Shown in pieces: positions 5,166 to 11,643 of a stretch of DNA of 11,643 bases (positions within the stretch are counted from its first letter, which is position 1; the number at the start of each line of letters is the position of its first letter). The DNA comes from SIG440 sp045578305 (lineage in GTDB: Bacteria > Bacillota > Clostridia > Monoglobales > Monoglobaceae): the NCBI GenBank assembly GCA_045578305.1, contig JAZNKA010000049.1, forward strand, positions 1-11,643, read 5' to 3'. The notes under the pieces are model-generated. The model did not search any database and was not told the origin of the DNA. It saw nothing but the letters and a program-made list of their open reading frames with translations. The position numbers were made by a program, and so were the translations under genes.

Positions 5166-5576
5166 ATGATGAACAGAAAAAAAGCCAGAGAGTATGCATT
5201 TGTATTGCTTTTTGAATACAAGTTCCAGCCCGACGAGATTGAGACTTTGCTTGAAGATTTTGTCAAGGAATACGACCCTGCCGGGCAGACCGAATATATA
5301 AAGCGAGTGGTCTTGGGCGTTGCCCACAATGTTGACGAGATAGATAAAAAAATTGGAGAACTGTCAAAAGACTGGAAAACCGACAGAATGTCAAGTGTGA
5401 CACTTTCGGTACTTCGTCTTGCTGCATACGAAATCGAATTTTGCGAGGATATCCCTGCTGTTGTTTCTATAAACGAGGCAGTTTCTCTTGCTAAAAAATA
5501 TGACGGAGAAGAAGCCGCTCCGTTTGTTAATGGCATACTTGGGAAGTTCAGTTCTTTGACAGGTGCAGGCAAATGA
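5166..5576 (+). CDS. nusB: Transcription antitermination factor NusB
   Basis: A 136-residue all-alpha NusB protein of usual length. Visible family motifs are the basic start with RKKAREYAFVLLFE (4-17), a central DWKTDRMSSVTLSVLRLAAYE (69-89), EDIPAVVSINEAVSLAKKYD (94-113) and FVNGILGK (120-127). NusB binds boxA RNA together with ribosomal protein S10 (NusE) and helps RNA polymerase read through rRNA operons. The start is one of two adjacent ATGs (5166 or 5169); AAGAAAGG at 5149-5156 suits the first better. The stop overlaps the next gene start as ATGA at 5573-5576, so translation of the following gene is probably coupled. Confidence 0.97.
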   Translation: MMNRKKAREYAFVLLFEYKFQPDEIETLLEDFVKEYDPAGQTEYIKRVVLGVAHNVDEIDKKIGELSKDWKTDRMSSVTLSVLRLAAYEIEFCEDIPAVVSINEAVSLAKKYDGEEAAPFVNGILGKFSSLTGAGK

Positions 5577-6523
5577 ATTTGAAAGAATTGTTTTTGGGAA
5601 TTGATACAAGCTGCTACACGACATCACTTGTAGCAGCTTGGGGTGACAATATAATTTCACTTAAAACGCCTCTGGAGGTCAAGGTCGGCGAATGCGGACT
5701 GAGACAATCTGAGGCATTTTTTCAACATTCGCGAAATTTGCCTAAACTTTTTGACGAACTTAAAGAAAAACTTGATTTCCAAGCATTTGAAAAAATGACG
5801 GTTGCTGTCAGCTCGAAACCAAGAAATGTCGAGGGGTCGTATATGCCTGTGTTTGAGGCGGGACGAGGATATGCAAAAGTTGTGGCAGGAGTGACAGGAG
5901 CAACTCTGGTCGAAACAACTCACCAGGACGGACACATAATGGCGGCACTTTATTCCTGTGATGCGTATGAGATTGCCGAAAAGCCATTTTTGGTTTATCA
6001 TATTTCAGGGGGCACAACAGAACTTTTGCTGGTCAGAAAAAAAGGAATCGGGTTTGATTGCGAAGTTGTAGGTGGAACGCTTGATTTGCCGGCAGGGCAG
6101 TTTGTTGACAGAATAGGTGTTGCTGCGGGATTTGAATTCCCGGCAGGAAAATTTGTGGACAAGCATGCTCTTGAGTATAGCGGTGAAAAACCTAAAGTTC
6201 AGATTTCGGTAAGAGGGGAATATATCAATTTTTCGGGCGAAGAAACACGCTACAGAAGAATTCTGGCAGAAAATAAAGATGGTGGGTTTGCAGCATATTG
6301 CACTATGAAGTGCATTTCAGAGTCAATTAAGAAGTCAATAATTTCCGCTCAAAAGAAATATGGGACGAAAAATGTACTTATGGTGGGCGGAGTTTCGTCG
6401 TCCGAATTTTTAAGAAATGAATTTTCGGACATGAAAAATGTGCTTTTTGCAGAGCCTATCCTTTGCACAGATAATGCAGTTGGTGTTTGCCTGATAGGAA
6501 AAGAATATTCAAGAAAAGGATAA
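5573..6523 (+). CDS. Divergent TsaD/Kae1-like (peptidase M22 family) protein
   Basis: A 316-residue protein with the ASKHA fold of TsaD/Kae1/Gcp, a little shorter than true TsaD (about 335-340). Recognisable parts: FLGIDTSCYTTS (7-18, phosphate 1 loop), HQDGH (117-121, matching the HxxxH metal site), SGGTTE (145-150, nucleotide loop), GGTLDLPAG (167-175), GGVSSSEFLR (272-281) and CTDNAVG (298-304), where D300 matches the last metal ligand. True TsaD makes the t6A base of tRNA with TsaB, TsaC and TsaE. The changed motifs (SGGTTE for SGGHTQ, for example) and the setting without tsaB/tsaE suggest a paralogue, common in Clostridia beside nusB/xseA; its substrate is unknown. PAGQFVD (173-179) recurs as PAGKFVD (190-196). 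The ATG overlaps the nusB stop. Confidence 0.85.
   Translation: MNLKELFLGIDTSCYTTSLVAAWGDNIISLKTPLEVKVGECGLRQSEAFFQHSRNLPKLFDELKEKLDFQAFEKMTVAVSSKPRNVEGSYMPVFEAGRGYAKVVAGVTGATLVETTHQDGHIMAALYSCDAYEIAEKPFLVYHISGGTTELLLVRKKGIGFDCEVVGGTLDLPAGQFVDRIGVAAGFEFPAGKFVDKHALEYSGEKPKVQISVRGEYINFSGEETRYRRILAENKDGGFAAYCTMKCISESIKKSIISAQKKYGTKNVLMVGGVSSSEFLRNEFSDMKNVLFAEPILCTDNAVGVCLIGKEYSRKG
5607..5640 (+). repeat. 12-bp perfect inverted repeat inside the 5' end of the TsaD-like gene
   Basis: CAAGCTGCTACA (5607-5618) and TGTAGCAGCTTG (5629-5640) are perfectly complementary around a 10-nt loop, 34 nt after the start codon. No T-tract follows, so it is not an ordinary terminator. It may be an mRNA hairpin affecting the nusB-coupled start or transcript stability. 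Confidence 0.55.
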
Positions 6524-6534
6524 GAGGAGAATAA

Positions 6535-6993
6535 ATGGAAAAGAGAGCTTCAGATTCAATAACAGAGCAGGTTCATATTTTGTCGCAGGGCAGTCTTAAT
6601 GGATACAAAAGACTGTTTGGTGGACAGCTTATGAGCTGGATTGATGTGGTCGCAGCAGTTGTTGCGCGCAGACATTCTGAAAAAAATGTTACAACAGCTG
6701 TTGTTGATATGCTAGAGTTTAATGCCCCTGCTTATGCGAATGATACGGTCTGCATTGTAGGAAAAATCACATATGTAGGACGGACCTCTATGGAAGTGAA
6801 GGTTACAGCATATGTAGAGGAATTAAGTGGCGAAAGAAAGCTTATTAACACCGCATATGTTGTTATGGTTGCTTTGGACGAAAATGAGCGTCCGACCGAG
6901 GTGCCTGGATTAATTCTTGAGACCGAAGAAGAATGGCAAGAGTATGAAAATGCAAAAACAAGAAAATTGAGACGCACACAATATAAAAAGTAG
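6535..6993 (+). CDS. Acyl-CoA thioesterase, hotdog fold (YciA/BACH type)
   Basis: A 152-residue single hotdog-domain thioesterase. RLFGGQLMSWIDVVAAVVA (26-44) is the central helix region, with D37 as the likely catalytic acid, and FNAPAYANDTV (62-72) and YVGRTSMEVKVTAYVE (80-95) are the following strands with the RTSMEV motif of this group. These enzymes hydrolyse acyl-CoA thioesters, often of short to medium or branched chains, in the cytoplasm as dimers or hexamers of hotdog units. The chain-length preference cannot be read here. Its place between the TsaD-like gene and xseA has no clear functional link. AGAGGAGA (6523-6530) overlaps the previous stop and sets the start; 34 nt separate it from xseA. 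Confidence 0.9.
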   Translation: MEKRASDSITEQVHILSQGSLNGYKRLFGGQLMSWIDVVAAVVARRHSEKNVTTAVVDMLEFNAPAYANDTVCIVGKITYVGRTSMEVKVTAYVEELSGERKLINTAYVVMVALDENERPTEVPGLILETEEEWQEYENAKTRKLRRTQYKK

Positions 6994-7027
6994 GAACAAA
7001 CGATTTTAAGTCAGGGGGGGTGATACT

Positions 7028-8224
7028 GTGATTTTTGAAGAACAAGTGATGACGGTTGGGCAGCTTAATTTGTTTATCAAAGATATTTTTGGGCAAATAC
7101 CAATCCTTAATAACATAAAAATAAAAGGAGAGATATCTAATTTCAAACATCATTCCTCGGGACATATGTATATGTCACTCAAGGATGATACAGGCGTGAT
7201 AAGAGCGGTTATGTTCAAAAATTCTGCTATGGGTCTTAAGTTCAGACCTGAAAATGGCATGCAGATTATTGCAAGCGGCAGAGTTTCGGTTTACGAGCGT
7301 GACGGGCAGTATCAGCTTTATATCAACGAGATGGAGCAGGACGGAAAAGGAAATCTTTATGAACAATTTGAAAAGCTAAAAAAACAATTGGAAAAAGAGG
7401 GCCTTTTTGATTCGGCAAACAAAAAGCCTGTTCCACAGTATCCAAAAAAAATCGGAGTAATTACAGCAGCTACCGGAGCCGCGGTAAGGGACATAATAAA
7501 TATTCTGTCGAGGCGATACAAAGCGGCAGATGTGTGTCTTTATCCGGTTTTGGTGCAGGGTGACGGAGCGGCTGAAAGCATAAAAACAGCCATAGAATAT
7601 TTCAACGAAGTATCACAGTGCGATGTGATTATTGTGGGGCGTGGCGGCGGCTCTATTGAAGATCTTTGGGCATTTAATGAAGAAATCGTTGCCAGGGCAA
7701 TTTTTGCAAGCCACATACCGATAATTTCGGCAGTTGGACACGAGACAGATTTTACTATAGCGGATTTTGTTGCGGACTTAAGAGCTCCTACGCCATCCGC
7801 TGCAGCAGAACTTGCTGTTCCGGATGGAAATGAGATTTTAGAAAAATTAAAAACTATGGACTTGCGGCTTTTGAGTAGTTCAAAAAAAATCCTGGAAAAC
7901 AGGCGGCTTGTGCTAAAACTGTATGCAGATAAGCAAGTTCTTAAGAATCCAATACTTAAAATAAATGAAAAAGCAATTTATCTTGACCACCTGAGCAAAA
8001 TGTTCGAAAATTCTATAAGCACTATATTAGAAAAGAAAAAGCAGGACTTGGGTATTATTGCGTCCCGAATGGAAGGATTAAGTCCACTTAAGACATTGTC
8101 GAGGGGTTATTCGGTTGTAAAGAATAGCGGGGGGCAGATCATTAAAGCTGTTTCACAGGTGAATTCAGGGGAAAAATTGATGATAACCGTGCAGGACGGC
8201 GAAATTTGCGCGATTGCCAAATAA
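7028..8224 (+). CDS. xseA: Exodeoxyribonuclease VII large subunit
   Basis: A 398-residue XseA of normal length. The N-terminal OB-fold (about 8-105) starts with VMTVGQLNLFIKDIF and includes IKGEISNFKHHSSGHMY, which binds single-stranded DNA. The catalytic core contains KKIGVITAATGAAVRDII (140-157), GRGGGSIEDLWAFNEE (204-219) and GHETDFTIADFVADLR (237-252), followed by APTPSAAAE. A helical C-terminal part (about 265-345) carries the sites for several XseB subunits. The enzyme degrades single-stranded DNA from both ends in repair. The start is GTG 7028, seven bases after a run of seven G (7014-7020); ATG 7049 is possible but has no clear binding site. Next is xseB, 16 nt on. Confidence 0.97.
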   Translation: MIFEEQVMTVGQLNLFIKDIFGQIPILNNIKIKGEISNFKHHSSGHMYMSLKDDTGVIRAVMFKNSAMGLKFRPENGMQIIASGRVSVYERDGQYQLYINEMEQDGKGNLYEQFEKLKKQLEKEGLFDSANKKPVPQYPKKIGVITAATGAAVRDIINILSRRYKAADVCLYPVLVQGDGAAESIKTAIEYFNEVSQCDVIIVGRGGGSIEDLWAFNEEIVARAIFASHIPIISAVGHETDFTIADFVADLRAPTPSAAAELAVPDGNEILEKLKTMDLRLLSSSKKILENRRLVLKLYADKQVLKNPILKINEKAIYLDHLSKMFENSISTILEKKKQDLGIIASRMEGLSPLKTLSRGYSVVKNSGGQIIKAVSQVNSGEKLMITVQDGEICAIAK

Positions 8225-8240
8225 AGGGAGTGAAAATATT

Positions 8241-8477
8241 ATGCCAACAAAAAAACAGGAAGTAAGTTTTGAAGAAAACATAAAAAAACTTGAAAACATA
8301 GTAAGAACTCTTGAGAACGGTGACTCTTCTCTTGATGAAATGCTGAGCTTGTTTGGTGAGGGAATAAGTATAACAAAAGAGTGTACCGAACAACTTGAAA
8401 AGGCAGAACAAAAAATTACTGTTATGATGAAAAAGGCGAACGGAGAGATGGAAGAAGAGCCATTTGGTCAAAACTAA
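8241..8477 (+). CDS. xseB: Exodeoxyribonuclease VII small subunit
   Basis: A 78-residue XseB, normal in length. FEENIKKLENIVRTLENGDS (10-29) and SLDEMLSLFGEGISI (30-44) are the family hallmark, forming two helices that pack on the XseA C-terminal helices; a third helix and an acidic tail follow. It has no catalytic site; excess subunits coat XseA and are needed for activity. I take ATG 8241, with AGGGAG at 8225-8230 upstream, over an in-frame TTG at 8214 inside xseA. The ispA start lies 18 nt beyond the stop. Confidence 0.96.
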   Translation: MPTKKQEVSFEENIKKLENIVRTLENGDSSLDEMLSLFGEGISITKECTEQLEKAEQKITVMMKKANGEMEEEPFGQN

Positions 8478-8495
8478 ATACTTCGAGGTGAAAAA

Positions 8496-9389
8496 ATGGA
8501 TTTTGAAAAAAAAATCAAATACTATCAGGATATAACCAACAAGCATCTGTCCGAGGTGTTTCAGGAAAATGATTGCCTCCAGAAGTCAGTTTACGATGCT
8601 ATGAATTACAGCATTCAGGCGGGAGGAAAAAGAATAAGATCGGTGCTTGCACTTGCAGTATGCGATATGCTTGGCGGGGACATTGACGATGCGATGAGGG
8701 TGGCAGTTTCTGTCGAGTGCATACATACTTATTCGCTCATTCACGATGACCTTCCATGTATGGATAATGACGATTTGCGCAGAGGGTTGCCGACCTGTCA
8801 TAAAAAATTTGGCGAGGCGACTGCGCTTTTGGCAGGTGACGGACTTCTCACCTTTGCATTCGAGTATCTTGCTGATTTAAGCGGATACAAAAACTGCTCG
8901 TCTGAGGCGGTTTTGGATATAATAAGTGAATTTGCAAAATCTGCCGGTTGCGCAGGAATGATTGGAGGTCAGGTTATTGATCTGGAAAATGAGTGCAAAA
9001 CCGATATTACAGAGGAAATACTGACGTATATGCACAACCGAAAGACAGGTGCTTTGATAAAAGCAGCGGTTGTTGCCTCGGCAATAGCGGCAGGGGCAGA
9101 CGAAAAACAGAAAAAAGCCTTAATTCGATTTGCAGATGCACTTGGACTTGCTTTTCAGATTCAGGATGATATACTTGACTGCATCGGTGATGAGGAAACA
9201 CTGGGCAAACCGATAGGCAGTGATGCCGAGAATAAAAAGACCACATATGTTACTCTTTTGGGCTTGAATGCAGCAAAGGAAAAGTCAAAAAAAATGACTG
9301 ACCAAGCGATTTCGGCGCTTGAGATTTTTGAAGATAAAGCCAAATTCCTGAAAGAATTGGCGGATTATTTGGTGACGAGAAATAAATAA
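8496..9389 (+). CDS. ispA: Farnesyl diphosphate synthase (short-chain polyprenyl synthase)
   Basis: A 297-residue trans-prenyltransferase. GGKRIR (43-48) binds isopentenyl diphosphate; the first Asp-rich motif is DDLPCMD (84-90) followed by DDLRRG (92-97), and the second is QDDILD (223-228), with GKP at 237-239. Tyr79, five residues before the first motif, and the two-residue insertion in that motif are typical of bacterial type II FPP synthases, so C15 farnesyl diphosphate is the expected product, feeding undecaprenyl phosphate for wall synthesis and other isoprenoids. GAGGTG (8485-8490) sets the start. It ends the operon; dxs and the tlyA/argR/recN genes often found downstream are not here. 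No clear terminator follows before the thrS promoter. Confidence 0.95.
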   Translation: MDFEKKIKYYQDITNKHLSEVFQENDCLQKSVYDAMNYSIQAGGKRIRSVLALAVCDMLGGDIDDAMRVAVSVECIHTYSLIHDDLPCMDNDDLRRGLPTCHKKFGEATALLAGDGLLTFAFEYLADLSGYKNCSSEAVLDIISEFAKSAGCAGMIGGQVIDLENECKTDITEEILTYMHNRKTGALIKAAVVASAIAAGADEKQKKALIRFADALGLAFQIQDDILDCIGDEETLGKPIGSDAENKKTTYVTLLGLNAAKEKSKKMTDQAISALEIFEDKAKFLKELADYLVTRNK

Positions 9390-9411
9390 TAGATAAAATA
9401 CACGAAATTGC

Positions 9412-9440
9412 TTGCATTTTCGAAAAATTTGCGATAAAAT
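9412..9440 (+). promoter_or_regulatory. Promoter of thrS
   Basis: TTGCAT (9412-9417), a 17-bp spacer and TAAAAT (9435-9440). A start near 9447 gives a leader of about 75 nt. The leader holds one hairpin, GGGACTGC (9467-9474) with GCAGTCTC (9483-9490; one G-U), but no T-box sequence and no terminator. Confidence 0.7.
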
Positions 9441-9466
9441 ATAACTTATATATTTAGAAGCAACCG

Positions 9467-9490
9467 GGGACTGCGGATATTTGCAGTCTC
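9467..9490 (+). promoter_or_regulatory. Hairpin in the thrS leader
   Basis: An 8-bp stem with one G-U and an 8-nt loop, about 15 nt before the Shine-Dalgarno GAAAGGAG (9505-9512). It does not resemble a tRNA-Thr anticodon arm. It may stabilise the mRNA or serve as a protein-binding site; role unknown. Confidence 0.45.
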
Positions 9491-9521
9491 AAAAAGAAAA
9501 CAAAGAAAGGAGCGGATTGCT

Positions 9522-11456
9522 ATGATAAACATAACACTTCGTAGTGATGTAAAAGCTTTTGACGAAGGAACAAGCCTTCTTGATGTGGCAAAGTCCATAA
9601 GTGAAGGCCTTGCAAGGGCTGTTGTTGCTGCAACCGTGGACGGAGAAGTCTATGGTCTTGATTTTGTCCCCCAAAAAGATTGCACTGTAAATTTTCTTAC
9701 ATTCGATGACGAGGACGGCAGACGAACTTACAGGCACACAGCGTCTCATGTTTTGGCTCAGGCGGTTAAAAGACTTTATCCAAACGCAAAGCTGGCAATC
9801 GGTCCTGCTATAGATGACGGATTTTACTATGACTTTGATTTTGAAGAACCGCTTACAAATTCAGACCTTGATGAACTCGAGGCTGAAATGAAGAAGATCA
9901 TAAAGGAAGATATCCCTCTTGTCCGTGCTGAACTTCCTCGCGAAGAAGCTATAAAGCTTATGGAAAAAAAGGGCGAGGATTATAAGGTTGAGCTTATAAA
10001 GGACTTGCCCGAGGATGCAGTTATTTCTGTTTACAATCAGGGCGATTTTGTTGACCTTTGTGCAGGCCCACACCTTTTGTCAACAGGCAAACTGAAAGCA
10101 ATAAAGCTTCAGTACACTGCAGGCGCATACTGGCGCGGAAACGAAAATAACAAGATGCTTACTCGTATATATGGCACAGCGTTCTCTAAAAAAGCTGACC
10201 TTGATGAGCATCTTGAAAGACTTGAAGAGGCAAAAAAACGTGACCACAACAAGCTTGGCCGTGAACTTGAGATATTTACAACTGTTGACGCAATTGGTCA
10301 GGGACTTCCAATCCTTCTCCCTAAGGGCGCAAAGATTATTCAGATTCTCCAAAGATTCGTTGAAGACCACGAGGATAAGCACGGTTGGGTAAGAACAAAG
10401 ACCCCATATATGGCAAAGAGCGACCTATACAAGATTTCCGGACACTGGGATCATTATCAGGATGGTATGTTTGTAATGGGTGATGAGGAAAAAGACAAGG
10501 AAGTTTTTGCTCTCCGTCCTATGACCTGCCCTTTCCAGTATCAGGCGTATCTCAACAGAATGAGAAGTTATCGTGATTTACCATTAAGATATGGCGAGAC
10601 CTCAACCCTGTTTCGAAACGAGGCATCAGGTGAGATGCACGGGCTTATCCGTGTAAGACAGTTTACAATTTCAGAGGGTCACCTTATGTGTCGTCCCGAT
10701 CAGCTTGAAGAAGAGTTCAAGAACTGTCTTGAAATGGCAATTTATATGCTTAAGACCTTGGGACTTTATGAGGATGTTTCTTACAGATTTTCACAATGGG
10801 ATCCCGATGATAAAGAAAAGTATATCGGCACAAAAGAACAGTGGGACGAAGCTCAGGATACGATGGCAAAAATCCTTGACCATCTTGAAATTCCATACAA
10901 GATGGGTATCGGTGAGGCTGCGTTCGACCGCCCCAAGCTTGACATTCAGATAAAGAATGTATTTGGTAAGGAAGATACACTTATCACAATCCAGATTGAC
11001 CAGATGCTTGCCGAAAAGTTTGGTATGGAATATATCGACACCGACGGCAGCAAAAAGAACCCTTATATTATCCACAGAACTTCAATTGGCTGTTACGAAA
11101 GAACTCTTGCACTTCTTATTGAAAAGTATGCAGGTGCGTTCCCGGCATGGCTTGCACCTACGCAAGTAAAAATTTTGCCGATTTCTGACAATTACAGAGA
11201 ATATGCAGATAAGATTTTTTATGAACTCAGGGACAAAGGCTTCCGTGTGGAGCTTGACGACCGCAGCGAAAAAATCGGATATAAGATCCGCGAAGCTCAA
11301 CTTGAAAAAGTTCCTTACATGATTATCGCAGGCGAAAAAGAAATGAACGAAGGAACGGTTTCTGTTCGTTCAAGAAAGCAGGGCGATTTGGGCGCAATGA
11401 CTCTTGATGAGTTTATGGCAATGCTTAAAGAGGAAGTCGATAATAAGGTTATCTAA
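9522..11456 (+). CDS. thrS: Threonyl-tRNA synthetase
   Basis: A 644-residue class II aminoacyl-tRNA synthetase with all domains: TGS (about 1-60); an editing domain with HTASH (72-76) and CAGPH (180-184), which removes mischarged serine; the catalytic core (about 245-540); and the anticodon-binding domain (about 545-640). Catalytic zinc ligands are C336 in RPMTCPFQ, H387 in SEGHLMC and H518 in IIHRTSIG. Motif 2 is RNEASGEMHGLIRVRQF (365-381) and motif 3 is SIGCYERTLALLIEKY (521-536). It joins threonine to tRNA-Thr. The TCPFQ form and ETSTLFRNE segment fit the clostridial type. The start follows GAAAGGAG by 9 nt. It is transcribed alone, from its own promoter to a strong terminator. Confidence 0.98.
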   Translation: MINITLRSDVKAFDEGTSLLDVAKSISEGLARAVVAATVDGEVYGLDFVPQKDCTVNFLTFDDEDGRRTYRHTASHVLAQAVKRLYPNAKLAIGPAIDDGFYYDFDFEEPLTNSDLDELEAEMKKIIKEDIPLVRAELPREEAIKLMEKKGEDYKVELIKDLPEDAVISVYNQGDFVDLCAGPHLLSTGKLKAIKLQYTAGAYWRGNENNKMLTRIYGTAFSKKADLDEHLERLEEAKKRDHNKLGRELEIFTTVDAIGQGLPILLPKGAKIIQILQRFVEDHEDKHGWVRTKTPYMAKSDLYKISGHWDHYQDGMFVMGDEEKDKEVFALRPMTCPFQYQAYLNRMRSYRDLPLRYGETSTLFRNEASGEMHGLIRVRQFTISEGHLMCRPDQLEEEFKNCLEMAIYMLKTLGLYEDVSYRFSQWDPDDKEKYIGTKEQWDEAQDTMAKILDHLEIPYKMGIGEAAFDRPKLDIQIKNVFGKEDTLITIQIDQMLAEKFGMEYIDTDGSKKNPYIIHRTSIGCYERTLALLIEKYAGAFPAWLAPTQVKILPISDNYREYADKIFYELRDKGFRVELDDRSEKIGYKIREAQLEKVPYMIIAGEKEMNEGTVSVRSRKQGDLGAMTLDEFMAMLKEEVDNKVI

Positions 11457-11465
11457 AATAGCAAC

Positions 11466-11502
11466 AAAAAAACGGCGTATCTTAAGGGTGCGCCGTTTTT
11501 TT
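11466..11502 (+). terminator. Rho-independent terminator of thrS
   Basis: CGGCGTA (11473-11479) pairs with TGCGCCG (11489-11495; one G-U), extended by seven A-T pairs (11466-11472 with 11496-11502) that also give the T-tract. Because the A-tract mirrors the T-tract, it could act in both directions. Confidence 0.9.
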
Positions 11503-11522
11503 AAAAAACTTAAAAAAAGTAC

Positions 11523-11551
11523 TTGACAATGGGGGGATGATGTGGTAATAT
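11523..11551 (+). promoter_or_regulatory. Strong promoter, first of a tandem pair
   Basis: TTGACA (11523-11528), a 17-bp spacer and TAATAT (11546-11551), with an A-rich tract (11503-11518) just upstream that looks like an UP element. No coding sequence follows within the window, and the transcript would begin near 11558. Confidence 0.7.
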
Positions 11552-11616
11552 AAATGAGTTGCGCCAAGGAAAGCGGTCGACTTCAAAAAAATTTTTGAAA
11601 AAAGTTTAAAAAAGGG

Positions 11617-11643
11617 TTGACAAAAGTTCCTGGTTGTGATAAG
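11617..11643 (+). promoter_or_regulatory. Second tandem promoter, cut by the window end
   Basis: TTGACA (11617-11622) follows another A-rich tract (11598-11613). A 17-bp spacer would place the -10 at 11640-11645, of which only TAAG is visible. The upstream block resembles the one at the first promoter, about 95 bp earlier. Confidence 0.55.

Noticed and set aside
4896..5572. Long minus-strand ORFs (143 and 191 residues) across asp23 and nusB
   Set aside because: They lie antisense to two clear conserved genes, show no family motif, and have no proper start site; they are frame shadows.
5628..5655. Internal promoter TTGTAG-16 bp-TATAAT in the TsaD-like gene
   Set aside because: Weak -35, short spacer, coding sequence, and no gene start nearby to explain it; possible but unsupported.
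8214..8240. TTG start for xseB inside the end of xseA
   Set aside because: ATG 8241 has an AGGGAG upstream and gives the usual XseB N-terminus.
9447..9521. T-box or E. coli-like tRNA-mimic control of thrS
   Set aside because: The leader is too short for a T-box and the hairpin loop contains no threonine anticodon mimic.
1..11643. CRISPR array, phage genes, toxin-antitoxin module or retron
   Set aside because: No regularly spaced repeats, reverse transcriptase, phage structural motif or paired toxin-antitoxin genes were seen in the window.

Overview
The window looks like a piece of chromosome from a low-GC Gram-positive bacterium of the class Clostridia. The signs are AT-rich intergenic DNA, strong GGAGG-type ribosome binding sites, textbook TTGACA/TATAAT promoters, an Asp23-nusB-xseA-xseB-ispA cluster, and small protein families typical of Clostridia. 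Genus or species cannot be told from the sequence alone.

Layout. (1) Positions 1-1350 are an accessory-looking left flank: the 3' end of an SdpI-family membrane protein gene, a small DUF6809-type gene, and a small secreted protein with one InlB/Flg_new-type repeat, each followed by a hairpin terminator. (2) About 1350-2058 is a complete IS200-type element: one intact HUH transposase gene, subterminal hairpins at both ends, and a 17-bp inverted repeat that can hide the transposase ribosome binding site. It abuts the 3' end of (3) a tRNA-Leu(UAG) gene on the minus strand (2062-2145), which has a near-consensus promoter overlapped by a 16-bp palindrome. (4) Positions 2255-4630 hold an EpsG-like polysaccharide polymerase gene followed by a two-gene split chromate (CHR) transporter. 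(5) Positions 4649-9389 are a seven-gene housekeeping operon: Asp23/Gls24 protein, NusB, a divergent TsaD/Kae1-like ATPase-fold protein, a hotdog acyl-CoA thioesterase, exonuclease VII large and small subunits, and farnesyl diphosphate synthase. (6) Positions 9412-11502 hold thrS with its own promoter, a short hairpin leader without a T-box, and a strong terminator. (7) Positions 11503-11643 carry two promoter modules in tandem with A-rich upstream tracts, suggesting that a stable-RNA (rRNA or tRNA) operon begins just beyond the window.

How the genes work together. The central operon combines transcription antitermination (NusB), DNA repair (XseAB) and isoprenoid precursor synthesis (IspA), a common clostridial arrangement; dxs, often found after ispA, is absent here and thrS follows instead. 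The EpsG/ChrA transcription unit is a pairing of apparently unrelated membrane functions. I see no CRISPR array, no phage module and no clear multi-gene system that is new. The most interesting points are the RNA-level control of the IS200 transposase, the palindrome on the tRNA-Leu promoter, and the TsaD-like paralogue with its internal repeat and 5' mRNA hairpin.
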